NCBI RefSeq assembly: GCF_012489685.1
Contig: NC_080046.1
Location: 43,611,176-43,675,175, forward strand
Direction of reading: 5' to 3'
DNA: 64,000 nucleotides
Origin: Lotus japonicus
Taxonomy: Eukaryota > Streptophyta > Magnoliopsida > Fabales > Fabaceae
Every line of letters begins with the position of its first letter. Position 1 is the stretch's first letter. Below are positions 35,175 to 45,926 of this stretch, piece by piece. The notes under the pieces are model-generated. The model saw only the letters and a program-made list of their open reading frames with translations. It was not told the origin of the DNA and searched no databases. Made by a program: the position numbers and the translations under genes.

Positions 35175-35804
35175 ATCCTGGAAGGAACTTTTTGCTTTTA
35201 TTGAGTTGACGTCGGAATGAAATTTACATACAAACACAACCTTAATAATTTATTCTTAAGAAGTTTATAGTAGTAGAGGTATATTAAGTATTTTTTGAAA
35301 CCGAGGTAAATTAAGTAGCATTGGCCTTAAACTAAAGTTTTTTCTACTATCTGTCCCATTATAAATTAGATGTACTGAATCTGTAGTACTACATGAATGC
35401 AAAAAATTTGTTCATTGATGCTTGTAGTTGTTCTTCGGGTTGAGGAGATTTTATTTCCCCATAAATCCAATTCATAAATCAATCAATAGACAGAGATACA
35501 TCAGCAATCAAAAGAGAACCAATCTCTGGAGAATAATCTTCAATTCATGACTCTACTAGAAATACTAACTTACCTAATCTTAGAACAAACATTAACTGAA
35601 AAGACTCAATTGGGTTGGGGGTTTGTGTTTTAGTTTTTCATATTAATATTAATTAAAACACAATTTTCTTTGAACGTTAAAACACAAATTAATTAGTGAT
35701 TAGACTTGAATAAATAGTGTAAAAAAAGACATGAATAAATAGTGATGTTAGTTTCCCAACAATTTGGGACGGTTATCTTGAACAAATATTTTCTTTTGAA
35801 ATTA
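35175..35804. other. AT-rich intergenic sequence
   Basis: Nothing recognised except possible duplication TTATCTTGAACAA at 35773-35785 near the next element. Confidence 0.45.
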
Positions 35805-37078
35805 TTTGGCTTAAAGGGTCCAAAGGCCCCTAAGATTACAAAGAGAATCAAATCCATGACCTAGAAAAATTTTGCATCAAATTGGGTCCCTAGAATTTTT
35901 TTTTAATTCAATTAAGGCCAAAGTGTGCCAGAGCTCAATTTTGTCCTAGTCAGTAATGTCACATGTCTTTTTAATTTTTTTTTTAATTAGAAAAAGTATT
36001 AAATTTTAGTTTTTAATTCCAACTCATATATTTAAGCAGAAATAAAAAAAAACTTAATAAAATCCTAAATTTAAATAAAAACCTAATCTAATAATCCCTA
36101 ACCTAAATAAAAACATAATCTAATGATCACAAATCCCTAATCTTACCTATTCATCTCAAATTGAACCCTATCCATCCTCATCCCCAAATTGTACCCTATG
36201 AGAAGAACATAAGGAAGGAACAGAAGGAGAAGAACCAGATCTCTGTCTCCTCTCAGAAACACGCATTTACAATGGACAGAGACTGGAAGAACCAACAAAA
36301 TCGAGGGAGAAGAAGAAGATGAGGAAGAGGAGAATGTGGGTGATGAAGTGGGTTTCGAGAAAACTCATTCAGCTTCAGCTTCTTCTTCGAGGTGTTCTTC
36401 AGCTGGGAGAAGCTCAAAGAGGTGGGTTTTCTTGAAGGATTTTCTCAGGAGTAAAAGTGAAGGAAGGAGCAACAACAAGTTATGGTCCACCATTTCATTC
36501 TCCCCCACAAAAAAAAGAGCACAATCAGAGGAGTTGAGGAAGAAGACGTTTTTGCCTTATAGACATGGTTTGCTTGGGTGCTTGGGATTTACTTCCAAGA
36601 GTTATGGTGAGGTGAGGTTGAGTTCAAATTTGCATGTGGATTGGGGGTGGTAGGGCTCTGGTTGTCTGGGTTTGTTGGGTGGGTGTGGGTGGGGGTGGGA
36701 AAGAAGAAGAAGAAGAAGAATGAGTTTTTTTGGAGTTGTTAATTTCTGGTTGGGGTTTGATGTTTTTTGTTATTATTAGATTAGGTAATTATTTAGTTAA
36801 GGGATTTTATTTAAATTAGGGATTTATTAAGTTTTTTAATTTTTTTCTACTTAAGTAAATGAGTTGGAATTAAATTTTTTTTTATAATGTTTTAATTAAA
36901 AAATAATTTAAAAAGCCACGTGGTAAAAGTGACTAGGACAAAATTGAGCTGTGGCAACATTTGGCCTTAATTGAATTAAAAAAAAATTCTTAGGGACCCA
37001 ATTTGATGTAAAATTTTTCTAGGTCCTGGATTTGATTCCCTTTGTAATTTCAGGGGCCTTTGGACCCTTTAAGCCAAA
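35805..37078. mobile_element. Pack-MULE with long TIRs and a captured gene piece
   Basis: Inverted repeats of about 310-330 bp (35805 to about 36130, and about 36765-37078) start TTTGGCTTAAAGGGTCCAAA. They enclose about 640 bp of GC-richer coding-like sequence. The repeat TTAT(C/T)TTGAACAA occurs on both sides (35773-35785, 37079-37091), but 19 bases lie between it and the left TIR, so the exact duplication is uncertain. Long TIRs around a host gene fragment define a Pack-MULE. Confidence 0.72.
36336..36653 (+). pseudogene. Captured DUF1645 gene fragment
   Basis: About 105 codons, open further upstream through a Glu-rich stretch. The motifs K-R-W-V-F-L-K-D-F-L with R-S-K-S-E-G, and R-K-K-T-F-L-P-Y-R followed by G-L-L-G-C-L-G-F, are the hallmark blocks of plant DUF1645 proteins. 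In the family a basic linker separates the two blocks; here they are nearly joined, so an internal part is missing. The frame opens at GTG without its own ATG. Expression would depend on the TIR. Function of DUF1645 is poorly known. Confidence 0.65.
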
Positions 37079-38344
37079 TTATTTTGAACAAGTAAAATAT
37101 GGTGTGAAGAGTAACGACCACGGACTGAGTATAAAAGGTTCATGCAGCCCTATTCTTCTGCCCCACATTGAGGGGGTCCATTTTCTTGTTGGTGATGGCA
37201 CCGATTTGGTCCACTCTGTGTACGGTCAAACTCCACCGATAGAGAGAACAAGTGGAAAGAACCAACAACAAAACAAAAATAACCCATCTCCTCCCTCCAT
37301 TGTCTTCTTTCCCTAAAATCTCAAAGGCTAAAATTAATTCACAAATGACTTCAGTTTTTCTTTTTTTTTGAAATTTGTTGACATCCTGAAAATAGTTTTT
37401 ATTTCCTAATTGATTGTTAGGTTTACAAGGAGTAAAAAATTAATTAATTATATCTATATACCAAATTTTTTTTTTGACAACTCTATATACCAAATGTTTA
37501 TACTTTATACTAACATTTTGTGGAGTTCAAAAAAAAGTACTAACATCTTGTGGCGCATCTAAAGGGGTGGGTTAATTGGCTGTAAATTACTTTCAAAAAT
37601 TTATTTTGTAAATTCTTAATCGTGTACTTTTGTTTTGGAAAACAAATAATTCAAATTAAAATTTGAAGTAAGTAAATGATTGAGGGTATTATCTTTTACT
37701 TTGAATTTCAAAAATTGAATGTTAAACATTTTCTTAATAAGATAAATATTTTTAGATAAATGAAATATTTTGGGATTCATCTTTTGAAAACTAGATTATA
37801 AGTTTTATCTAAAGGAGATAAAAATTGTTGAAATAAGATATGTGATTTTGAGAATGAAAAATCTAACTTCATTTGAAATTAAGTATTTTATAGATTTAAA
37901 TTATTGTATTAAACAGAAAATGTAAATTTTTTATTTAAGAAATTAAACTATTTGTCATAAAATGATAACTTTGGTTGAGATTGGAAGATTCATGAATAAA
38001 CTATGGAGGGTTGTAGTTTATCATTTCGATATTTTGTAAATTTCTTGACCCTTAAAAGCTTTGTTATAAATATTATTTTTATAATTATTAGGTTCGTTGC
38101 TATGCCTATAGTATACTTACTAGGTTGGTATTTTTTTATTAGTGAGAATTGAAAAACGGGAGAAAGGGCAAAACGGAATATAAGTTATTTGATTCCTAAA
38201 AGGCTAAAAGGACTTAGGAGAGTTTGAATATTCCTCATCTATTCCTAAAATCAAAACCACAATCTTAAGCACAAAACACAACAAATAAACAATCAATCAC
38301 AACCCAAGGCAAATCTCCCACCCTTCATCACCACACCACAAATC
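37079..38344. other. AT-rich intergenic, GGP upstream region
   Basis: No gene or element recognised. AT-rich up to 38270. Confidence 0.45.
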
Positions 38345-38380
38345 TCTCTCTCTCTCCTTTATTATCATCATCTATAAAAA
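38345..38380 (+). promoter_or_regulatory. GGP core promoter: CT run and TATA box
   Basis: A (CT)n tract at 38345-38357 is followed by TATAAAAA at 38373-38380. The expected start site, 25-32 bases on, falls at 38398-38410, exactly where the MITE begins. Confidence 0.6.
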
Positions 38381-38397
38381 TCAAAACCCTGCTCCTC

Positions 38398-38660
38398 GGG
38401 AGTTGGGTTTGGTACCCCACCTATTGGGTTTCCCACCCCACTTTATTCAATACGAGATTTAAAGTTCCGTATTCAATACGAAATTTAATATTCCGTATTT
38501 TTTTAATATGCAATGAATGGTTGAAAATGTGCCACATATGCTCAAATACAGTACGGTTTTTTAAGTTTCGTATTATTCATATTAAATACGGAACTTTAAA
38601 TCCCGTATTAAATAAAGTGGGATGGGAAACCCAATAGGTGGGGTACCAAACCTAATTCCC
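38398..38660. mobile_element. Mutator-type MITE at the GGP transcription start
   Basis: Perfect 9-bp duplications CTGCTCCTC at 38389-38397 and 38661-38669. Ends GGGAGTTGGGTTTGGTACCC and, reversed, GGGAATTAGGTTTGGTACCC. The interior is a second inverted pair built on TTCCGTATT/AATACGGAA. It probably lies in, or just before, the 5' UTR. Confidence 0.85.
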
Positions 38661-38894
38661 CTGCTCCTCCCACATCACCACACCAACCCCTCTTCCCTCC
38701 AGATTCATTCTCCCCAATTTCCCATCTGGGTTTCTTCCCGAAATTTCCACCTTTTTCCTTCCCAACAGAACACGAAAACAGAGGAAACCCCATTAGAATA
38801 AGAACAACAGAGAAGAAGGAGAAAGAGGGGTTTTGTTTTTATTGTTAGTTTTTTCGTTCTGGGTTAAAACCCGGGTTGAAGCATTGCAGAAATC

Positions 38895-39032
38895 ACGGCT
38901 ATTCAAGGGGTTCGTTGGTCTCTCACTGAGACCAACCCTTCGCCGCACGGCGGGCGTGGTGCCTTACCTTCTGAAGGTGGCAGCCCCTCCGACCTCCTCT
39001 TCCTCGCCGGCGGTGGCGGCACTTCCTCCTAA
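38895..39032 (+). CDS. Conserved ACG-start upstream ORF of GGP
   Basis: Open frame of 45 codons from ACG 38895 (A at -3, G at +4) to TAA 39032, bounded upstream by in-frame TGA at 38877. The second half carries the block P-H-G-G-R-G-A-L then G-G-S-P-S-D-L-L-F-L-A-G-G-G, which I recognise as the peptide conserved in the leader of plant GDP-L-galactose phosphorylase genes. Work in Arabidopsis and kiwifruit showed that this non-AUG uORF lowers translation of the main ORF when ascorbate is high. The published uORF is somewhat longer (about 60 aa), so a near-cognate start just upstream is also possible. It ends 164 bases before the main ATG. Confidence 0.78.
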   Translation, partial: TAIQGVRWSLTETNPSPHGGRGALPSEGGSPSDLLFLAGGGGTSS

Positions 39033-39196
39033 TTCCTCTTCTCATTCTAATAGTATTACGAACAATACCCTTTTTACTTCCACAAAATTCACTTTCAGAA
39101 AAACTCTTTCTCCTTCTACTTCTTTTCCATTGTTATTGTTGGTAGCTTTTGCTGTTGCTGTTGTTGTTGGATTTGGTGTGAGAAACTATTGAAAAT

Positions 39197-41602
39197 ATGT
39201 TGAGCATTAAGAGGGTTCCCACGGTGGTTTCCAATTATCAGAAAGATGAGGCAGGGGAAGCTGATGCCCCTGTCGGAGGTTGTGGTCGGAATTGCCTCAA
39301 GAGTTGTTGCATTCAAGGTAATTTCATTCATACATTTGAATATGTGTTTTTTTTTTTCTGGTTTGCATGATGTGTGATGTGTTTTTGGTTGTGTTGTCTC
39401 ATTGAATTTTTGGGATACAGGTGCTAGGCTTCCTTTGTATGCCTTCAAAAGGGATGACAATGTTGGAGAGAAGGACATGCCCCTGATTGCATGCAAGGAG
39501 CGACCTGTGGCCTTTCTGGACTCACTTGTTCTTGGGGAGGTATGAATGGAACTTTGTTGATAGAGGGTGATTAGCAAAATTTGTTTTTTTTTCCTTGTTC
39601 TTTAGTTTTGTCATCATATGGTATGTGTTGATTGAGTTTTAATTTTTGATGGTGTAGTGGGAAGATCGCATGCAGAGAGGGCTTTTCCGTTATGATGTTA
39701 CACTCTGTGAAACCAAGGTCTGATTTGTCTCCAATTTATGTTTATTCTAGTTTTTATTTGTGTTTTAGTTTCTGGGGATGCATTGTTGATTGTTGCATGC
39801 ATGGATGTTGTCAGTGGAGTTGGTTTCATGTGTTTGTGCTTTTTTGGTGTAGGTGATTCCGGGTGAGTATGGTTTCATTGCCCAGCTGAACGAGGGTCGC
39901 CACCTGAAGAAGAGACCTACCGAGTTCCGAGTTGACAAGGTCCTCCAGCCCTTTGATGAAACCAAATTCAACTTTACTAAAGTTGGGCAAGAAGAGGTCC
40001 TGTTTCAATTTGAGGCTAGCTGTGATGAGGAAGTCCAATTCTATCCAAATGCCCCAATTGATGTTGAGAATTCTCCTAGTTTTGTTGCCATCAATGTTAG
40101 TATCTAATCTTTATTTTAAGATTTATGCATGTTTTTGGATAACGGTGGACAGTCACGTGATTTGTCCCACTGTAGCTTTCCACTGTGTATTCGAACATGC
40201 ACTTTGCTCTTGAGTGTTCAGTAGTGTATATGTCTATCTGATCGATGATGTTTGTTTATGTCTCTCTTAACAGGTCAGTCCTATTGAATATGGGCATGTG
40301 TTGCTGATTCCTCGTATTTTCGAGTGTTTGCCTCAAAGGATTGACCATGCGAGCTTCTTGCTTGCACTTCACATGGCAGCTGAAGCAGCAAATCCATATT
40401 TTCGATTGGGTTATAACAGCTTGGGTGCATTTGCCACCATTAACCACCTTCACTTTCAGGTACTCAATCCGAACAACTTGAGATTAGATCACCTTATTGG
40501 TCATGTTGATCATTGGCTTATTGCATTCCTTATCTAGTGTCACAGCCATAAACAAAATGCTGATTTTGTGATTTTGACCATTTCAGGCATATTATCTGGC
40601 TCTGCCTTTCCCCATTGAGAAGGCTCCTACTAAGAAAATTGCCAAATTGAATGGAGGTGTGCAAGTGTCTAAATTGTTGAACTATCCCGTCAGAGGTCTT
40701 GTGTTTGAGGGTGGTCCTATGCTAAATGATTTAGCAGAAACTGTTTCTGAAGCTTGTATCTGCCTTCAGATCAACAACATACCTCACAATGTGCTTATTT
40801 CTGATTGTGGAAGGCGAGTCTTTCTCTTACCACAGGTAAATGGTCTTAAAAATCTGTCTTTGAGAGCGCTTATGTAGGTGTTTAGAGAGCTTGTGAAAAA
40901 TAGCTGATTATTAGCAGTTTTGAATTTATTGTCTTAAGCTGCGCAGATTGGTTTATGAATAAGCGTGTATACCTAACCTTTTTTGAGTTTATTTCAATAA
41001 GCTTATCAAAATATCTTATGAATAATCACTTAATTAAACTAATTACACCGAGACCAGTGTTGTAAATCACGGATTATAGCGGTAAGCCAAAAATAGCGGG
41101 TAATAGCGGAGTAGCGGTAAGCCAAAAAAAGCGCTACGTTAAGGTATAACTGTTATTTGACAACACTGACCGAGACACCCTTAATTTGTTTTAAAAATGA
41201 CATTCATTAGCTGCAAAATAATAATTTTGGTTACTTGTGTCAATGCACAAACAGTGCTATGCAGAGAAACAAGCTCTTGGAGAAGTGAGTGCTGAGCTTC
41301 TTGACACCCAAGTTAACCCTGCTGTGTGGGAAATTAGTGGGCACATGGTGCTGAAGAGGAAGAAGGACTATGACGAGGCATCTGAAGCCAATGCATGGAG
41401 GCTTCTAGCTGAGGTCTCCCTCTCTGAAGAGAGGTTTCAAGAAGTCAATGCTCTTATTTTTCAAGCCATTGCATCTGTTGAGATCGATGCTGATGCCGAT
41501 GCTGCTAGATCTCAATGTGTAGATGAAGTTGACGCAGTTAGCTCCTCAAGCACTCAGGCAGCTATGGTGGCTGTTTCACAAAAATGCCTTGTTCTTCAGT
41601 AA
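39197..41602 (+). CDS. GGP: GDP-L-galactose phosphorylase (VTC2/VTC5 type)
   Basis: Seven exons: 39197-39317, 39421-39539, 39658-39717, 39853-40095, 40274-40459, 40587-40835, 41255-41602; all introns GT-AG, 441 aa, equal to the usual family length of about 440. It converts GDP-L-galactose and phosphate to L-galactose-1-phosphate, the first committed and rate-controlling step of plant ascorbate synthesis, in cytosol and nucleus. The protein has the Cys-rich N-terminal block (C-G-R-N-C-L-K-S-C-C), Y-G-F-I-A-Q-L-N-E-G-R, and the HIT-type motif N-H-L-H-F-Q at about residues 238-243, whose histidine is the catalytic nucleophile in the family. No stop or frameshift: intact. Regulation is likely through the uORF at 38895. 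A MITE lies at the transcription start and another in intron 6. AATAAA at 41620 is a possible poly(A) signal. Confidence 0.96.
41055..41168. mobile_element. hAT-type MITE in GGP intron 6
   Basis: Ends CAGTGTTGTAAAT and, reversed, CAGTGTTGTCAAAT. Perfect 8-bp duplications ACCGAGAC at 41047-41054 and 41169-41176. It belongs to the family at 52698 (GCGGTAAGCC/AGCGG interior). Confidence 0.85.
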
Positions 41603-41649
41603 CAAACAAGGCTTTGGTGAATAAATTTCGTAGTGTGATTCCTCACTAA

Positions 41650-43493
41650 AGAACTATTCTGCTTAAGTGTGTTTCAGTTCTAGTCTTGTGCCTTCTATGG
41701 TGGCAGTTCCTTAAGTTTGAAGTATTATGTTTGCTTTAAGGACTTGAAAAAACATAAGTGGCTTATGTTTGTTTTCTGCTGTCTGTTTGTGGTGCTTGAT
41801 TATGCTTCATGGTCTACGTAAAATACCATGTAATAAGTGCTCTTCTGAGCTTATTGACTGGTTAGGTATATGTGGATGAACATTGTTGTTCAGGTGAACA
41901 TGTAGCAATTTTTATGCTAGTGCTTAATGGTTCTTGATCTGTAGGTTTTACCTTTTGAATTATCTATACGGATCTGCATAAAAGATCTTTAATCTGTTGG
42001 TATCAACAGGGTTGGAAAGGAAGTTTCATGGGAAATTCATGGGAAAGAAAAAGTAGTAGTAGCATTTTTGTATACTTATAATTAATGCATTGGCCGTTAA
42101 CTTACCCATAAAACCAGAAAGTGTAGCTTGGATTTCTGATTTGTCTTTTTGTGGAGTATTTAGTATATCTTGGAAAAGAATGGGTATTTTAATGTAACAA
42201 TCCAAAGTCTCTTGGTAGATGCTACTATTATAGTACTATATATCAGCAAAAAAATGGTATTGATGTATTGGGGTTTATACAAATTTTTTTGGGTTGATGT
42301 GGTGCGATGCGGCAGCATATGTGCCGTAGAGTTGATAAAACCATGTCTTTACTTATCACTCACACATGATTAGTAGAGAAAAAGGGTGTTTGGTGTGGTA
42401 TCTTAAGCCAGATTAAGGCGTGACACCTAAAATGAGTTCGTTCGATAATAAAGACTTAATATATTGATTTAAAGTTTGATTTTATTCTATCGTATTAATG
42501 CAGCGTTGCATTCTTAGGAACGTGACACCATCATTTGTTTCCACCACTCATTCATTTTTCATTAAAATATGAATGTCATAAGATAAAGTTAATTGATAAG
42601 TAAAGTAAAATCTAAAAATGTAGCAATTACCTTGAATAACATGATAATAATCTATTACATTACTTAATACGGGTACCATACCAAAAGAAAATTCAGGGTA
42701 CCCCAGAATTTACCAAGAAAAAATCAGTTGTTTTAATCATGTAATTTCTTTTTTGCTTCATTGGAAAATTTTAATCATGTAATTTCAATCACATACGAAA
42801 TAAAATATTAGTGTTTTACTTTTTTAAAATTGTGGAATACAATGCGGATGTAATTCTATAGACATGAAAACAAGATTAGTGGGAAGATGGAAGCTTACAT
42901 TTGGAAACAAGGAAGAACATGCAATTGCTATCATAATGTTAAATTTGGTGCTATGGATAAGATTCAAGAACAGGGAGAGTAGAAATCGAACTTCTTTTGT
43001 TGATTTTTTTCTTTCAAATTAACAATATTTGGTAAGATGAGTTTGGGAGTGCCAAATAGCCACTTCGAAACCACTCTGATGTAACAATTACATAATTTCC
43101 AGGCTTCAACATGTTTTTAAATTTTGATTCATTCACACATTTCATCTCATTTTCACCTATCTTCTATTCCTATCTCTTTTTTATTTTCCTATTATAACTT
43201 ATTATATCTCTCATTTCTTTTTTTTTCTCCCTAGGTGGGGGTGTTGGTATAGTGTGAATGAAAACTTATTGCATGTTTTAGTCATTGACGAGTGGATCTA
43301 AGTTGGTCGAGAAATATTTATTCACACTTCTCTTTTTTTTTTTATCTCATTTTCACTTATTTTTTTCACCATTTCTCTATTCATTTCCTATCCGCCACTT
43401 ATTACATCACTCATTTCTCTCTCTTTTCTTTCTATTTCATCAAAGTGGAAGTGAAAAATATATGTAAACAAGTATTATTCAAATTGGTCTCTT
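41650..43493. other. Intergenic sequence after GGP
   Basis: GGP 3' flank, then AT-rich sequence with pyrimidine runs (43100-43440). No gene supported. Confidence 0.45.
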
Positions 43494-44175
43494 CAAGGCC
43501 GTGTATAGAGATTTTGGGGCCTTAGGCGAAAATATTAAAGTGATCGATTTTGTTTTGACAAGAATCTTAAAGAGACCTAACATATCGTATAAATTAATTT
43601 TTTATATTAACCTTCTAATTTTTGAGTTGCGAAATCATTTATAATAATTTTATGCTGCAAAATAAATAAAAAATTATGAACAATAAGAACATGAAACACA
43701 ATGAATGAATCATTGAGATATTTTGTAACACTTTAATATTAAATATCTCAAATGTATAGAAAAAATGAAATTTTTCTTTTTTTAGAGAAGAAACAACGGT
43801 GAAGAGTAAACTTATACAATACTATATATATAAATCATCAAAAATTTAACTGTTACCAATAACACAATTTGCTTTTTTGAGTTTTGGAAATGTATAAACA
43901 ACATATATTTTATTTATTAGTTTTTCTGGAAAATGTAAATTTTCTAATACAAAACAATACTACTAAAAACTATCAAAGTTGCACTTCTCATGTTACACTT
44001 CTAAATTCTCACATTGCATTGCACATGTTGTAATTGATGTTACCAAATTTTTCATTGTTTTATCTTCTCAAATCTCAGTAATATATCTTATACACATCTA
44101 AATATTTTTTGGGGCCTATATATATTTGGGGCCTTATGCAATTGCCTATTTTATCTAACCTTCTACACGGCCCTG
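43494..44175. mobile_element. Non-autonomous hAT element
   Basis: Ends CAAGGCCGTGTA and, reversed, CAGGGCCGTGTA. Perfect 8-bp duplications GGTCTCTT at 43486-43493 and 44176-44183. 682 bp, AT-rich, no ORF. Confidence 0.85.
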
Positions 44176-44183
44176 GGTCTCTT

Positions 44184-45502
44184 AATTTATTTTATTTGAA
44201 ATGGATAAGTGTTGTCACTTTACTTTTTCGTTTTTGTATGTCACGGATGTTTGGATAAACACCCCAAGCATTGTCCAACATAATTACATCATGTGGAATA
44301 TAAATGCTAAAGAGCGTATTGCAATGCAAATAGATATAATAAATTAAAAACAAAACATATTTACTCAAGCTGATGTGAGCAATATAACACCCTATTATTT
44401 TGATACTCTACAAACTGTATATTTTTTTTCAAAATCACGTGGGGCCAAATGCTAACTTGCATCTGTCCTTGCACCAAGGGTGTAGACCACTAAGATACAT
44501 AGGAAGAGAGGAGAGATAAATGATAAGTATGATATATGATGCAATGTGATTGGAAGAAAGAGATAGAGGGAAAAAAAGGTGTCCCGAGATGTTTGCACTA
44601 TTTGGTTGTGTATGAATCAAGTTGCACCTTAAACTCAAAATTTCAACAATAAAACTAGAGTTCCACTCTAAACTCTGATCGATGGTGCCCACTCAAGTAA
44701 TTAATGCTTAAATGGTCAAAGGCGAGATAGAAACTCATTTTGAGTCATACCATCCACGCTTAAAAGCATGGCTTGATCCCTTAGATGTGAAATTTTGATA
44801 AAAAAAAATTATATGTTGCTTCTTCACTTTTGTGGCCTAATTGGTTTTGTCGAAGTTGCACATGAAAAACTACTAGAAAGAACGAGAGAACCCGACTAAT
44901 GTCAACAAACCAACATTCAAGAAGGATGAAATGGGAGGGTGAAAGAGAAGTGCTAGCAAAAGTGAACGGTGTCTTTTCCAAGTGGGAGCAAAGGCGAGCC
45001 AGAACTAGTTGAGGTGGAGCTTGCAACAAATACTGGTGACAAAGGGTAGATAGAGGTGTTGCGACAGTGGACGGAGACGCGACAGAAGTGGTGCCATAAG
45101 TGATGGGTAGTAGATCCAACAATGAAAAAAAAGGAAAAACAAACTATCACATGAGTATCAAACGACAACGCCCACACTAAGGACGGAGGAAACCCATATA
45201 TTTGGGTAACAAAATCACTTATTGTGGTAGAAATCTCACATACTTCATGAAAAGGAGCCTCCATAGTGGAGGGAGAACTCCGAAAAGGGCTACGACTACA
45301 CTAAGATTCTTTCCCCTTCTCTGTTAGAGTTCCGAAAGGGGGTTTATTAATTAACATTAGATTCGAGTTTGTGCCCTCATCCTAGACCAACTCCTATCAT
45401 CAAACACTTTACCTTTATTTCATTATAAGCACATTGTTTTTTTCAAAATTATTTTACAGAACAGTTAAAAAAAATAGCACAGTCAAACAGCCATGTCCTG
45501 AG
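44184..45502. other. Intergenic sequence before the PPR gene
   Basis: Minus-strand open frames at 44781-45264 have no recognisable motif and no coding bias that I could see; not called as genes. Confidence 0.4.
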
Positions 45503-45511
45503 TCTCCTAGA

Positions 45512-45801
45512 GGGTGTTAGATTTGCCACCCCAGGCAATAGATCTAACACCCCACTTAAAAGTGGGGAAATACCAAAATGTCCCTCTGTGTTTATTTTCG
45601 GTAGTTAAAGTTCCGAATTTTTTCAGAACATAAACTTCCATAGGTAAGTCGGGAGAACGGTCAATATCATGTTTTAATGATGTTTTGGAATATCATGTTT
45701 CCAATATATTTCGGAATGTTATCTTCCGAAGGGTACTCCTGCCATTCTTTTAAAAAGCCTGAGTATTAGATCTATTGCTTGGGGTGGCAAATCTAACACC
45801 C
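45512..45801. mobile_element. Mutator-type MITE in the PPR promoter
   Basis: Ends GGGTGTTAGATTTGCCACCC and the same in reverse. 9-bp duplications TCTCCTAGA (45503-45511) and TCTCCTACA (45802-45810) differ at one base. The interior has an inverted CCGAA/TTCGG core. Confidence 0.78.
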
Positions 45802-45926
45802 TCTCCTACACAGTTGGTCACACACAGCATGCTACACAAAGGTTGTCTCAAACACCTGCTTCTCTCTCCTTCCCTCCGCCGCAGCGAAGCCATCTCTGCT
45901 TCTCAACCCTTCGTGGGTTCCGGCGA

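Noticed and set aside
44781..45264. Two overlapping minus-strand frames of over 100 codons
   Set aside because: No motif, no splice context, and composition typical of chance frames.
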